DNA of 64,000 bases from Ornithinibacillus massiliensis (GCF_018310345.1 NZ_JAGXBY010000001.1:1-64000); one strand, 5' to 3'; numbered from the stretch's first letter, positions 52,608-61,977 are shown. Notes: generated by a model not told the origin, from the sequence alone. Translations and numbers: made by a program.

Positions 52608-52620
52608 AAATGGAATCAGG

Positions 52621-52649
52621 CCGCATCGTTTGATTTTTAAATGATGTGG
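52621..52649 (+). promoter_or_regulatory. Leader hairpin 1
   Basis: CCGCATC and GATGTGG arms (52621-52627 and 52643-52649) with inner TTT/AAA pairs make an imperfect stem early in the metallo-hydrolase leader, upstream of the small leader ORF. It may compete with or protect the leader Shine-Dalgarno; that role is inferred. Confidence 0.5.
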
Positions 52650-52676
52650 CACTCATAAAAGCGGAGGTAACGTCCA

Positions 52677-52691
52677 ATGGTGAAAAAATAA
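52677..52691 (+). CDS. Four-codon leader peptide MVKK (putative)
   Basis: ATG-GTG-AAA-AAA-TAA is preceded by GGAGG (52663-52667) with a 9-nt spacing, an excellent ribosome-binding site with nothing else to translate. Its stop lies 4 nt before the 5' arm of a terminator-like hairpin. Short leader ORFs before terminator hairpins are known from antibiotic-inducible ribosome-mediated attenuators in Firmicutes. That this one works so is inference. Confidence 0.5.
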   Translation: MVKK

Positions 52692-52694
52692 TAT

Positions 52695-52747
52695 GAGAAA
52701 ATCTATATAATCTAACTTGATAATAAGCATGTAGATTTTCTCTTTTC
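52695..52747 (+). terminator. Attenuator-like hairpin in the metallo-hydrolase leader
   Basis: GAGAAAATCTA (52695-52705) pairs perfectly over 11 bp with TAGATTTTCTC (52732-52742), followed by TTTT. It lies between the promoter and the gene (start 52779), so if functional it must be regulated. A ribosome paused on the MVKK codons would cover the 5' arm and prevent its folding. Confidence 0.6.
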
Positions 52748-52778
52748 GCAGATGATTAAAATGTAGAGGAGAAGGAAC

Positions 52779-53630
52779 ATGCTAAATAAATTAAATCAAT
52801 CTATCTATTATTTAGATAACGACGATAATAAAGAAAGACCAACTTTAGGGCTGGTCTGTGGAGATAAATATAGTTTAGTAATAGATGCCGGAAATTCTGT
52901 TCAACATGCACAAGAATTTTTAAATGAAATTAAACGTCTACCTGTACCACCAGTAAAATATTTGGTCATTACCCATGGACATTGGGACCATTTTCTAGGG
53001 TTAAATGAGTTTGATTCTTCCATCATCATCGTAAATAACCGGACAAATGAATTTTTAACTACATGGCAAAACTATTCATTTGATGATGAATCGCTTCAAA
53101 CATATGTAGACTCTAAATGGATGTCATCTAAATGTATGGAAATGATAAAAAGTGAAATACCAGCGAGAGAATCATTTAGATTACATGCTCCAGATATTAT
53201 GTTTGAAAAGTCGCTTACTATTGACTTAGGGAACAAAGTTTGTGTACTTGAAAAAATTAGGAGTACTCATAGCAATGATTCAACGATTATTTATGTTCCT
53301 GATGATAAAGTGCTTTTCTTAGGAGATAGTGCTTATGGTACAACTACAAATGGTTTATTCCATATCAAACAATCACTTTTATTGCCTATGATCGAGGATA
53401 TTCAAAAATATGATGCTAATTACTACTTACTCGGACATGAATCAATTTGTGATTTGGAGGAGATGAATCGCTATTGGAAAGAACTGATTTCCACCAGCAA
53501 CGTAACCAATTCCACATCATTAGAAAAGGCCGTTGCGAATTTTGAGCTGGTGTATAGTAGGACTCCAAATTCTAATGAGCACTTCTTTTTAAAAGCATTT
53601 GTAAATGACCAACGAATTCATTCACAATAA
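52779..53630 (+). CDS. Metallo-beta-lactamase-fold hydrolase
   Basis: The 283-aa product has the MBL metal site HGHWDH (about residues 67-72), a further His in RSTHSND (about 164), the bridging Asp in FLGDSAYG (about 184) and a final LLGHES (about 213). No signal peptide is seen, so it acts in the cytoplasm. The family covers glyoxalases, lactonases, RNases and drug-inactivating enzymes; the substrate is unknown. GGAGAAGGA lies upstream of the ATG. It is transcribed opposite to bofA and yaaL, is not at this locus in B. subtilis and looks inserted. Its leader carries an attenuator-like structure. Confidence 0.85.
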   Translation: MLNKLNQSIYYLDNDDNKERPTLGLVCGDKYSLVIDAGNSVQHAQEFLNEIKRLPVPPVKYLVITHGHWDHFLGLNEFDSSIIIVNNRTNEFLTTWQNYSFDDESLQTYVDSKWMSSKCMEMIKSEIPARESFRLHAPDIMFEKSLTIDLGNKVCVLEKIRSTHSNDSTIIYVPDDKVLFLGDSAYGTTTNGLFHIKQSLLLPMIEDIQKYDANYYLLGHESICDLEEMNRYWKELISTSNVTNSTSLEKAVANFELVYSRTPNSNEHFFLKAFVNDQRIHSQ

Positions 53631-53708
53631 AAATGAAACGTATCGGTATTTTATTTTAGCCAACTAAAAATCAGCTATCCGAACGACATCTAGTCGTACA
53701 GACAACAT

Positions 53709-53748
53709 GCAAACAGAGCGCTCAAATTTTCTAAGCGCTCTGTTTTCG
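53709..53748. terminator. Bidirectional terminator between metallo-hydrolase gene and yaaL
   Basis: AAACAGAGCGCT and AGCGCTCTGTTTT form a 12-bp stem (53711-53745) between two convergent genes, with T/A runs on both sides. Confidence 0.88.
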
Positions 53749-53761
53749 TTACTACTATATC

Positions 53762-53998
53762 TCATTTACTATATCGTATCGCACTAATATTTCGGTGCTT
53801 TGCCTCTTTTAATAAAAATAAATACTTCGACCGAGCTAGCTTTTCTGTGCTATTTCCCTCGAATGTCGGCTCTATGGAACGATCAATAAGAGATTTTATT
53901 TGTTTCCATTCCTTTTCGACGGAGAAAATAGCATCCAATAAAAGCTCATCGACCTCTCGCTTTTGCTTTTGCTTTCTCTTTTTTCCCACAAGTGTCAC
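53762..53998 (-). CDS. yaaL: YaaL family protein (DUF2508)
   Basis: A 78-aa basic, helical protein starting with KKRKQKQKREVDELLLDAIFSVEKEWKQIK (in part) and ending KYLFLLKEAKHRNISAIRYSK. This fits the YaaL/DUF2508 family, encoded next to recR in Bacillus. Function unknown. It begins 6 nt after recR. Confidence 0.82.
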   Translation of the reverse strand: MTLVGKKRKQKQKREVDELLLDAIFSVEKEWKQIKSLIDRSIEPTFEGNSTEKLARSKYLFLLKEAKHRNISAIRYSK

Positions 53999-54004
53999 CT
54001 AACT

Positions 54005-54601
54005 TTACAGTTCTCTCCTACCCTCTAAAGCTTTTGACAATGTGACTTCATCTGCATATTCTAAATCGCCGCCAACCGGTAATCCGTGTGCAATTCTTGT
54101 TGTACGGATTCCAGAAGGTTTTACTAAACGCGAAATGTACATTGCAGTGGCTTCTCCCTCGATATTAGGATTGGTTGCCAAAATAATTTCATTCACTTGT
54201 TCATCCTTTAAACGATTTAACAAATCTGGAACATTTATGTCTTCAGGACCAATTCCATCCATTGGTGAAATGGCACCGTGAAGGACATGATATTTCCCAT
54301 GGAATTCCTTCATCTTTTCCATTGCTATTACGTCCTTTGGATCCTGAACCACACAAATAACCGAATTATCCCGGGTTGTGTCCGAACATATAGCACATGG
54401 ATCTTGATCCGTGATATGACCACAGATGGAGCAATGTGTTAGTTCGCGCTTAGCATTGACGAGTGAATTAGCAAACTCTAGTACATCATCATCTTTCATG
54501 TTTAATACAAAAAAAGCCAGACGAACAGCCGTCTTCGGCCCAATACCTGGCAATTTTGTAAAGCTGTCAATCAGCTTTGAAATTGGTTCTGGATAATACA
54601 T
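54005..54601 (-). CDS. recR: Recombination mediator RecR
   Basis: Works with RecO (and RecF) to load RecA. Helix-hairpin-helix [17 protein letters not shown] at the N terminus, a zinc finger [16 protein letters not shown] (about residues 57-72), and a Toprim domain with [14 protein letters not shown] and [13 protein letters not shown]. 198 aa equals the family. It follows ebfC by 17 nt. Confidence 0.97.
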   Translation of the reverse strand: MYYPEPISKLIDSFTKLPGIGPKTAVRLAFFVLNMKDDDVLEFANSLVNAKRELTHCSICGHITDQDPCAICSDTTRDNSVICVVQDPKDVIAMEKMKEFHGKYHVLHGAISPMDGIGPEDINVPDLLNRLKDEQVNEIILATNPNIEGEATAMYISRLVKPSGIRTTRIAHGLPVGGDLEYADEVTLSKALEGRREL

Positions 54602-54618
54602 GAAGTTTCCTCCTAGAA

Positions 54619-54939
54619 TTAGAACATGCCTGGCATGTTTAATCCTTTGGTAAATTGTCCCATGGTTTCATTTGTTTTGTCATCCACTTGTTTAATCACA
54701 TCATTTGTTGCTGCAAGAATTAAGTCTTGTAGCATTTCGATGTCGTCTGGATCTACTACTTCTTCTTTAATTTGAACATCGATAATTTCTTTTTTTCCGT
54801 TTGCTTTAACGGTAACCATGCCACCGCCAGCTGATGCTTCAAATTCCATTTCGAATAATTCTTCCTGTGCCTGCATCATTTTCTTTTGCATTTTTTGCAT
54901 TTGTTTCATCATATTGCCCATATTTCCCATACCTTTCAT
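54619..54939 (-). CDS. ebfC: YbaB/EbfC family nucleoid-associated protein (YaaK)
   Basis: A 106-aa DNA-binding dimer: methionine-rich N terminus ([19 protein letters not shown]), then [24 protein letters not shown] (in part), and [28 protein letters not shown]. In bacteria ybaB-type genes lie between dnaX and recR, as here. Confidence 0.94.
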   Translation of the reverse strand: MKGMGNMGNMMKQMQKMQKKMMQAQEELFEMEFEASAGGGMVTVKANGKKEIIDVQIKEEVVDPDDIEMLQDLILAATNDVIKQVDDKTNETMGQFTKGLNMPGMF

Positions 54940-55036
54940 GGAAAACGCCTCCTTTGATAGTTTAATTTTCAGCTCTTGGCCTGATCGTTGTCGTTAATCA
55001 ACCTACGCAACAATCTAATCTAAAAAAGCCTCATGT

Positions 55037-56728
55037 TCAATCATGTATCTCAATCAAGTCATCCCCAAATAGCTTTCTTGCTTCATCGACGATTGGGTCG
55101 GTGTTCGTTTGTTCTGGGTTAGATGGTTCTTGATTATTAATATATTCACTTCGTAATTCTTGCCATGCATTATTCGGGATTGGAATAATGGTTAGTTGTT
55201 TATTTAATACACTTGTTAGTACAGATTCAACTAGCTCACGGTTATCTAAAAATAATGAACAGTGTATTTCGTATTTAAATGCAACAACAAGAGATGTCTC
55301 GGATGCTGCTGCCGGTTTCGAATCCTGAATGGTCGCATGTGCTGGTGCACTAGTTGTTTTTAATTTACTTAAGAAGTTTGCCCACACAGACTGAACTTCC
55401 TTTAGTGCCGGCTTTTCTGCTTCCTTCAGGACATTACGAATTCGCTCATATGGAATCTTATAGCTATTCTTAGATTTACCTGTTTGTGTTCTTCGTCTTT
55501 CAGGCTGCTGAGCTTTTGTTCCTGTATTTACTTGTGGTGGTGCTTGCTTCAAGTTGGTGATTTCTTTTTCCAGATTAGCGAGCTTTTGTGTTAATTGCAT
55601 AACCGCTTCAGAGGAAACAGAATCCGTTGACTCTAGTTTATCCTGATAACGATTAGAAATGGTAATAATGGCAATCTCAATAAATACTTTCGGATTATTA
55701 GACCATTTCATTTCTTGCTGGGTTTGATTTAATTGCATAATAGCATGCTGAATCCAAGGCTCTGGTACACGTTCTGATAACTGCTTAAAGTCGTCATCGA
55801 TAATAGCTCTTTCTAGTATCCCTTCAAGCGACGGGGCACTTTTGTACAGTAGTAGGTCCCGTAAGAAATAAATGATATCATAGACAAATCGAGCCGGGTC
55901 TTTTCCATTTTGAATAAGCTGATCTAACATTTTCAATGCTAATTGTACATTTTTCTCATGCATTGCCGCTACGATATCGGTTAGAATTTTTTGTGAAACA
56001 CCACCGGTAACTGCTAGTACGTCCTCTAATTCGACCTGTTCATCACTATAGGAAATCGCTTGGTCAAGTATACTTAACGCATCACGCATTCCGCCTTCAG
56101 CAGCTAGAGCGACAGCATCTAATGCTTCCTTTGTCACCTTGACATCTTCTGCATCTATAATCGTTTGCATCCGCTCCACAATAGCTTGGTTGGAAATCGG
56201 CTTGAAGTCAAAACGCTGACATCTTGAAATAATCGTCAGTGGTATTTTATGTGGCTCTGTGGTTGCTAGTATAAACACGACATGCTTTGGTGGTTCCTCT
56301 AAGGTTTTCAGTAATGCATTAAATGCATTAACAGAAATCATGTGTACCTCATCAATGATATACACTTTATATGGGACAACACTAGAAGCATATTTCACGT
56401 TATCACGTATTTCCCTAATATCATCTACACTTGTATTAGAAGCTGCATCGATTTCAATGACATCAGAAATAGAACCGTCCTGAATGCCACGGCAGGCCGC
56501 ACATTCATTACAAGGCTCTTTTACTGGGGCTTTTTCACAGTTAATGGTTTTGGCAAAAATCTTAGCTGCACTAGTCTTACCAGTTCCACGAGGGCCTGTA
56601 AATAAATAAGCATGTGAAAACTTCTGTTGCTCAATTGCATTTTGCAATGTTCTAGTTATGTGGCTTTGGCCTACAACGTCTCCAAAAGTCCTTGGGCGCC
56701 ATACGCGATACAATGCTTGATAGCTCAT
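55037..56728 (-). CDS. dnaX: DNA polymerase III gamma/tau subunit
   Basis: The 563-aa clamp-loader ATPase has Walker A GPRGTGKTSAAKIF (about residues 45-58), a zinc module with CNECAACRGI, Walker B YIIDEVHMIS and the SRC sensor SRCQRFDFKP. The C-terminal part beyond residue 390 is the tau-specific region. The length equals that of B. subtilis, where only tau is known; I saw no programmed-frameshift signal. SRP RNA lies upstream. Confidence 0.96.
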   Translation of the reverse strand: MSYQALYRVWRPRTFGDVVGQSHITRTLQNAIEQQKFSHAYLFTGPRGTGKTSAAKIFAKTINCEKAPVKEPCNECAACRGIQDGSISDVIEIDAASNTSVDDIREIRDNVKYASSVVPYKVYIIDEVHMISVNAFNALLKTLEEPPKHVVFILATTEPHKIPLTIISRCQRFDFKPISNQAIVERMQTIIDAEDVKVTKEALDAVALAAEGGMRDALSILDQAISYSDEQVELEDVLAVTGGVSQKILTDIVAAMHEKNVQLALKMLDQLIQNGKDPARFVYDIIYFLRDLLLYKSAPSLEGILERAIIDDDFKQLSERVPEPWIQHAIMQLNQTQQEMKWSNNPKVFIEIAIITISNRYQDKLESTDSVSSEAVMQLTQKLANLEKEITNLKQAPPQVNTGTKAQQPERRRTQTGKSKNSYKIPYERIRNVLKEAEKPALKEVQSVWANFLSKLKTTSAPAHATIQDSKPAAASETSLVVAFKYEIHCSLFLDNRELVESVLTSVLNKQLTIIPIPNNAWQELRSEYINNQEPSNPEQTNTDPIVDEARKLFGDDLIEIHD

Positions 56729-56859
56729 AATTGATTCCCCTCTATGATTTCTACCTAATTATACCGATTTTAAGTTGGAATGTGAATGATAATGAAAAAG
56801 AAATCTAGTACTTAAGTAATTGGAAGTATTTTACTTGAGGATTGTAAAATGAGGTACGA

Positions 56860-56892
56860 CAAAGCCCCTTGTACAAGACAAGAGGCTTTAAA
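56860..56892 (-). terminator. Possible terminator of SRP RNA
   Basis: AAAGCC..CTTGT and ACAAG.GGCTTT arms just downstream of the SRP RNA 3' end. The following minus-strand sequence is not T-rich, so the call is weak; processing is an alternative. Confidence 0.45.
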
Positions 56893-56902
56893 CTCATTAT
56901 GT

Positions 56903-57174
56903 ATGCCGTGCACCCAACGTCGATGAAGCGACCCCATGCGTTACTCAAGTTCATGGCTCAGTTTAGGTAACCCCACGGCACACAAGAATGACCACTTACT
57001 GCTGCTTCCTTCCGGACCTGACAGGGTTCGTGGGTTCCTGTTGCGCAGGACCTAAACGTCAACACCAATCCCTTGAGGCAGACCACACGGTCACTCACCT
57101 CGTGATGGGAATTCAGCCTCGCTACAGCGGATTGCGAGTTACAGGGCACCGCTACCTCCCCGCCTAGCACGGTA
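56903..57174 (-). ncRNA. ffs: Signal recognition particle RNA (scRNA, 4.5S/6S-type large form)
   Basis: About 272 nt, the size of B. subtilis scRNA (271 nt). The conserved apical domain GTCAGGTCCGGAAGGAAGCA (complement around 57010) is intact. The ends pair (ACCGTGC near 57172 with GCACGG near 56905), and GGGGAGGTAGCGGTGCCCTG matches the Alu-domain 5' region. With Ffh it targets nascent membrane and secretory proteins. It lies between tadA and dnaX as in B. subtilis and has its own promoter. A 74-aa ORF inside it is rejected. Confidence 0.96.
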
Positions 57175-57180
57175 ATATCC

Positions 57181-57208
57181 ATTATAACATGTTAACCAAA
57201 AAAATCAA
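57181..57208 (-). promoter_or_regulatory. SRP RNA promoter (sigma-A)
   Basis: Minus-strand TTGATT (57203-57208), 16-bp spacer, TATAAT (57181-57186), preceded by an extended TGT. The predicted start at about 57174 coincides with the RNA 5' end. Confidence 0.75.
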
Positions 57209-57237
57209 TGGACTACTCTATAAGAATATTTTCCAGC

Positions 57238-57714
<477 letters not shown>

Positions 57715-57789
57715 CTATCGACATCTGTATAATCTAGCCTTATTTTTACCATAATAACAACTCAAGACTATTAGGAGGTGTTCTATTGT

Positions 57790-58323
57790 TTGAATAACCA
57801 ACTAGCGAATACTGCTGTACTTTTTATAGATTTAATCAATGATTTTAACTTTCATGGTGGTGAAAAACTTCGTGCCAACATGGAAGAAATTGTACCTAAT
57901 CTATTGAAACTCAGACAATTTGCAGAAGAACATAACCTTCCTATTATTTATGTAAATGATCATTATCGGTTATGGCAATCCAATCCAGATATCATTATTC
58001 AGCATTGTACCAATGATGCCAATCAACATATTATCTTAAAGGTAAAACCAAAACCGAGTGATTACTTTCTCATTAAACCACAGCATTCTGCCTTTTTTCA
58101 AACGCCATTATTGTCTCTCCTCCGTGAGTTAGGTAAGACACATATCATCATGGCTGGTATTGCTGGAGATATATGTGTACTATTTTCAGCTAAGGATGCT
58201 TATATGTATCAATTTTCCATGCATATTCCGAAAAATTGTATGGCTTCGGAAGAGAAAGAAGGCAATGAATATGCATTGTATTTAATGAATACGGTCATGA
58301 AGGCTAATATCGACCCTATCTAA
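57790..58323 (+). CDS. yaaI: Isochorismatase-family cysteine hydrolase (YaaI)
   Basis: The 177-aa product has VLFIDLINDF with the catalytic Asp, LIKPQHSAFF with the catalytic Lys, and AGIAGDICVLFSA with the nucleophilic Cys, the triad of isochorismatase/nicotinamidase hydrolases. The substrate is not determined. I favour the TTG at 57790 (MNNQLANTAV) with AGGAGG 11 nt upstream; an in-frame GTG at 57778 overlaps the ribosome-binding site. Orthologous position next to yaaH in B. subtilis; here it is transcribed on plus. Confidence 0.87.
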   Translation: MNNQLANTAVLFIDLINDFNFHGGEKLRANMEEIVPNLLKLRQFAEEHNLPIIYVNDHYRLWQSNPDIIIQHCTNDANQHIILKVKPKPSDYFLIKPQHSAFFQTPLLSLLRELGKTHIIMAGIAGDICVLFSAKDAYMYQFSMHIPKNCMASEEKEGNEYALYLMNTVMKANIDPI

Positions 58324-58403
58324 AAGCATAACGTACATGCTCCCTTCATAAAGTTGAATATAGATCATATTCAACTTTTTGAATGACTTTAAGGAGGGAG
58401 ATT

Positions 58404-59699
58404 ATGCAAATCCATGTTGTCTCACAAGGAGATTCCTTATATACCATTGCCAGTACATACGGCACAACAATCGATGCGCTCGTTAACGCAAATGAATTAG
58501 ATACTCCAAATCAGTTAGTTGTTGGGCAAGCTTTAGTCATTCCAATTGCCGGACAGTTCTATTTCGTGCAACCTGGAGATAGCCTCTATACCATCGCACA
58601 GCGGTTTGGGATGAGCTATCAGGAACTTGCTCGTGTCAATAATATTTCCGTTAATGGGATTTTACCTGTAGGATTACGATTATATATTCCCCAAGGACCG
58701 AGACCTGAAATCATTTCCAATGCTTATATTGAGCCACTAGGTGGAACTGTATCAGAAGCATTAGAAAACGCCGCAAGAAAAAACGCCCCATATTTATCCT
58801 ACTTGGCACCATTTAGCTATCAAGTCAATCGAGATGGCAGTTTAAATGCCCCACCACTAAATGATTTCAAACAAATTGCCGATGCCAATAACGCTAGTTT
58901 AATGATGGTGGTTACCAATCTAGAAGAAGGAGCTTTTAGTGCGGAACTAGGGCATATTATTGTCACCGTTCAAGCCGTACAAAATACGTTGTTAGACAAT
59001 ATTGTCAATACAGCCCGTCAAGTTGGATTTTCAGATGTGCATTTTGATTTTGAGTTTTTACCACCGGAAGATCGTGACGCCTATAATACTTTCTTAGCAA
59101 CCGCAAAGGAACGTCTTTCCCAGGAGGGGCTACTCATGTCCACTGCCCTTGCTCCAAAAACTAGCGCTACACAAGAAGGGGCGTGGTATGAGGCGCATGA
59201 TTATGCAGCCCACGGGGCAGTTGCAGACTTTGTGGTGCTCATGACCTATGAATGGGGATATAGTGGTGGACCTCCCATGGCAGTATCTCCGCTAGATCAA
59301 GTGCGTAGAGTAGTGGAATATGCGTTAACGGAAATGCCATCGAATAAAATATTACTAGGTCAAAACTTATATGGGTACGATTGGACATTACCATACGAAC
59401 CAGGAGGAGAATATGCTCGTGCGGTAAGTCCACAACAAGCGATTGCCTTAGCTCGGCAGTATAATGCCTCCATTGAGTATGACACTACGGCGCAAGCACC
59501 ACATTTCAACTATTGGGATGAGGAAGGTAATGAACATGAGGTATGGTTTGAGGATGCACGGTCCATCCAAGCAAAATTTGATTTGATTAAGGAGCTTAAT
59601 TTACGAGGGATTAGCTATTGGAAGTTAGGTCTTGCATTCCCACAGAACTGGCTGTTGCTACAGGATAATTTTACGATTGCGAAGGATGATGAAGCGTAG
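58404..59699 (+). CDS. yaaH: Spore cortex-lytic glycoside hydrolase YaaH (SleL-like)
   Basis: The 431-aa product has two LysM domains (about residues 2-46 with VVSQGDSLYTIA, and 51-96 with VQPGDSLYTIA) for peptidoglycan binding and a GH18 catalytic barrel (about 105-425). The DxxDxDxE-type active site reads FSDVHFDFEFL. SleL/YaaH enzymes act on muramic-lactam cortex in germination and sit in the spore coat; there is no signal peptide, in agreement. The ATG at 58404 follows AAGGAGGGAG; the ORF seven codons earlier is not supported. Confidence 0.95.
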   Translation: MQIHVVSQGDSLYTIASTYGTTIDALVNANELDTPNQLVVGQALVIPIAGQFYFVQPGDSLYTIAQRFGMSYQELARVNNISVNGILPVGLRLYIPQGPRPEIISNAYIEPLGGTVSEALENAARKNAPYLSYLAPFSYQVNRDGSLNAPPLNDFKQIADANNASLMMVVTNLEEGAFSAELGHIIVTVQAVQNTLLDNIVNTARQVGFSDVHFDFEFLPPEDRDAYNTFLATAKERLSQEGLLMSTALAPKTSATQEGAWYEAHDYAAHGAVADFVVLMTYEWGYSGGPPMAVSPLDQVRRVVEYALTEMPSNKILLGQNLYGYDWTLPYEPGGEYARAVSPQQAIALARQYNASIEYDTTAQAPHFNYWDEEGNEHEVWFEDARSIQAKFDLIKELNLRGISYWKLGLAFPQNWLLLQDNFTIAKDDEA

Positions 59700-59821
59700 T
59701 TGTTGTTCATGGTTAGCATCTAATAGAGTCTTGGTATCGAAGATTGTTTTCTACCTATAGTGGTTCCATCCGCACCCGTCTCCGGGGAAAATAAACGGGC
59801 TAATGGTACACCGTAGCAAAT

Positions 59822-59860
59822 AAAATACCCTCCAGCTCACCATTAGCTGGAGGGTTATTC
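59822..59860. terminator. Bidirectional terminator between yaaH and acsA
   Basis: ATACCCTCCAGCT and AGCTGGAGGGTTAT form a 12-13-bp stem (59826-59855) between the convergent genes. Confidence 0.85.
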
Positions 59861-59861
59861 G

Positions 59862-61577
59862 TTAAGATTCTAATGTAGATGTGTCACCAGTAGGTAGCCC
59901 TAGTTCCCAAGATTTAAGCAGACGACGCATGATTTTACCGCTTCGTGTCTTTGGAATCGAATCACGTACTTCAATCTCACGAGGTGCAGCATGTGCACTT
60001 AATCCCGTTTTCACAAATTGGCGAATATCCTCTAATAACTCATCCGATTCCTGATATCCAGGATTTAATGTGATGAATGCTTTAATAATTTCCCCACGCT
60101 GTGGATCTGGTTTACCGATAACACCAGCTTCGGCTACTGCAGGGTGTTCAATTAGCTTACTTTCTACTTCAAACGGACCTACACGCTCACCAGATGTATT
60201 AATGACATCATCTAAACGACCTTGGAACCAGAAGTAGCCATCTTCATCACGGTAAGCACTATCTCCTGATACATACCAGCCATTGATAAAGTAGCTATCA
60301 TATTTACTAGGATTATTCCAAATCGCACGCATCATGGAAGGCCATCCTGCTTTAATCGCTAAATTACCCATTTGATTTGGAGGGATTTCATTCCCCTCAT
60401 TATCGACAATCGATGCTTCAATACCTGGAATTGGTTTCCCCATCGAACCTGGGCGAATCTCCTCAGAAGGTAGATTCACAATTAATTGTGCACCCGTTTC
60501 GGTCATCCACCATGTATCATGAATACGTAAATCAAATGCTTTCAGTCCCCATGTCACCACTTCTGGGTTCAATGGTTCACCGACACTCAAGACATGGCGC
60601 AGTGAAGAGAAATCATATTTTTTTACTAGGCCTTCACCAGCACTTACGAGCATACGTAATGCAGTAGGTGCCGTATACCAAACGGTTACGTTGTGTTTAT
60701 CTAATGTTGAATACCAATCCTCTGGTGTAAAGCGGCCTCCACGAATAACATTGGTAACCCCATTTAGCCATGGTGCAAACACGCCATAACTGGTGCCTGT
60801 CACCCAACCAGGATCAGCTGTACACCAATATACATCGTCATCCTTTAAATCAAGTACCCATTGGCCAGTTACATAGTGCTGAATCATCGCATTATGCACA
60901 TGGTATACCCCTTTTGGCTTACCAGTAGATCCAGAGGTATAGTGAATTAACATTCCATCCTCTAAATCTACCCATTCGATATCAAAGCTTTCACTTGCTA
61001 CTTCCATTTCCTCATAAAAATCGATATATTTATCGGATGGCTCACTACGATTACCAACTAAGATGATTTTCTCTAAGTCTGGTAAATCCTCTTGTGGTAC
61101 ACGTTCTAATAAATCAGGTGTCGTAATCAGCACTCTTGCCTCACTATCTTGAAGACGATCGCGAACCGCCTGTTCCATAAAGGCTTCAAATAATGGACCC
61201 GCAATTGCACCTGTCTTTAAAATTCCGAAAAAGCTTACATAGAACTCCGGGCTTCTTGGCATGAACAAAAATACCCGATCCCCTTTTTGAACATCGTATT
61301 TCTTAAGTACATTAGCAAATTGATTACTTTTTTTACTAATATCGGAAAAGGTTAAGGATTCCTCTCTCCCAGGCGCTGAGTATAAAAGTGCAACTTTATC
61401 TTTTTTCTCTGGGTTTTCCGCATGGCGATCAATTGCTTCATATGCAATATTCACTTTTCCTGTTTCATTCCACGAAAAGTGCTTATGCACATCTTCCCAT
61501 TTGAAGGTAGATCGTAATTCATCATAGTTCTTTAGATTATAATTTCCTTCTCTTGCCGGTACACGTTGCATATCCAT
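59862..61577 (-). CDS. acsA: Acetyl-CoA synthetase (AMP-forming)
   Basis: Activates acetate to acetyl-CoA through acetyl-AMP. The 571-aa product has the adenylation P-loop YTSGSTGKPKGV (about residues 215-226), DTWWMTETG (about 350-358), the YVSGD hinge region and the acetylation-controlled lysine motif PKTRSGKIMRRLL near the C terminus. Length and order match B. subtilis AcsA (572 aa), whose gene lies elsewhere, so this is a rearranged position. A cre-like site just upstream suggests CcpA repression. Confidence 0.95.
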   Translation of the reverse strand: MDMQRVPAREGNYNLKNYDELRSTFKWEDVHKHFSWNETGKVNIAYEAIDRHAENPEKKDKVALLYSAPGREESLTFSDISKKSNQFANVLKKYDVQKGDRVFLFMPRSPEFYVSFFGILKTGAIAGPLFEAFMEQAVRDRLQDSEARVLITTPDLLERVPQEDLPDLEKIILVGNRSEPSDKYIDFYEEMEVASESFDIEWVDLEDGMLIHYTSGSTGKPKGVYHVHNAMIQHYVTGQWVLDLKDDDVYWCTADPGWVTGTSYGVFAPWLNGVTNVIRGGRFTPEDWYSTLDKHNVTVWYTAPTALRMLVSAGEGLVKKYDFSSLRHVLSVGEPLNPEVVTWGLKAFDLRIHDTWWMTETGAQLIVNLPSEEIRPGSMGKPIPGIEASIVDNEGNEIPPNQMGNLAIKAGWPSMMRAIWNNPSKYDSYFINGWYVSGDSAYRDEDGYFWFQGRLDDVINTSGERVGPFEVESKLIEHPAVAEAGVIGKPDPQRGEIIKAFITLNPGYQESDELLEDIRQFVKTGLSAHAAPREIEVRDSIPKTRSGKIMRRLLKSWELGLPTGDTSTLES

Positions 61578-61602
61578 CCTTTATCACCTCATCTACAAAA
61601 TT

Positions 61603-61616
61603 TGCAACCGATTACA
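61603..61616 (-). promoter_or_regulatory. Putative CcpA catabolite-responsive element (cre) of acsA
   Basis: Minus-strand TGTAATCGGTTGCA matches the consensus TGWNANCGNTNWCA in 13 of 14 positions. It lies about 26 bp upstream of the acsA start codon and downstream of a candidate promoter, a position that fits roadblock repression. B. subtilis acsA is CcpA-repressed. Confidence 0.75.
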
Positions 61617-61645
61617 TTTCTTAAATTATGAAATATTTAAAATGT

Positions 61646-61673
61646 TTATTAGTATTTTAGAACATTTTGTGAA
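61646..61673 (-). promoter_or_regulatory. Candidate acsA promoter
   Basis: Minus-strand TTCACA (61668-61673), 16-bp spacer, TAATAA (61646-61651). Moderate consensus; its position upstream of the cre site is sensible. Confidence 0.45.
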
Positions 61674-61674
61674 T

Positions 61675-61977
61675 TTTTTAAAGTGTTTAGCACTAATTTG
61701 ATAGAATTTTATATCAATTAGTGAAAAGAAGGGGCTATCCCCATAAAAAATCAGCGGCTTTCCGTAAATGTTCACTTATTTCGTATATAGTTCTAATTTA
61801 CCATTATATTTTGTAAATAATGGTATTAATGGTATACTATATGTAGTTATTTGTTGTAAGCAGAATTGTGTTATTTTTTAGAAGTATATAAAATAACAAT
61901 CCAATACTGATCTAATGTTTATGAACAAACTGACATAACTAATGAACATCTAATAGAATTATATGAATCTATTTAAT
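61675..61977. other. AT-rich intergenic region with inverted repeats
   Basis: No gene seen. Contains CACTAATTTGATA and TATCAATTAGTG (61691-61723), an AT-rich near-palindrome, then GGGGCTATCCCC (61731-61742), and TACCATTAT with AATAATGGTA (about 61798-61827). These may be a terminator, operators or relics. Confidence 0.45.

Noticed and set aside
52779..53630. True class B beta-lactamase
   Set aside because: The MBL metal site is present, but there is no signal peptide and the C-terminal part does not resemble secreted B1 enzymes; only the fold can be claimed.
56958..57182. 74-aa minus-strand ORF
   Set aside because: It lies entirely inside the SRP RNA gene, whose conserved apical domain and end pairing are clear.
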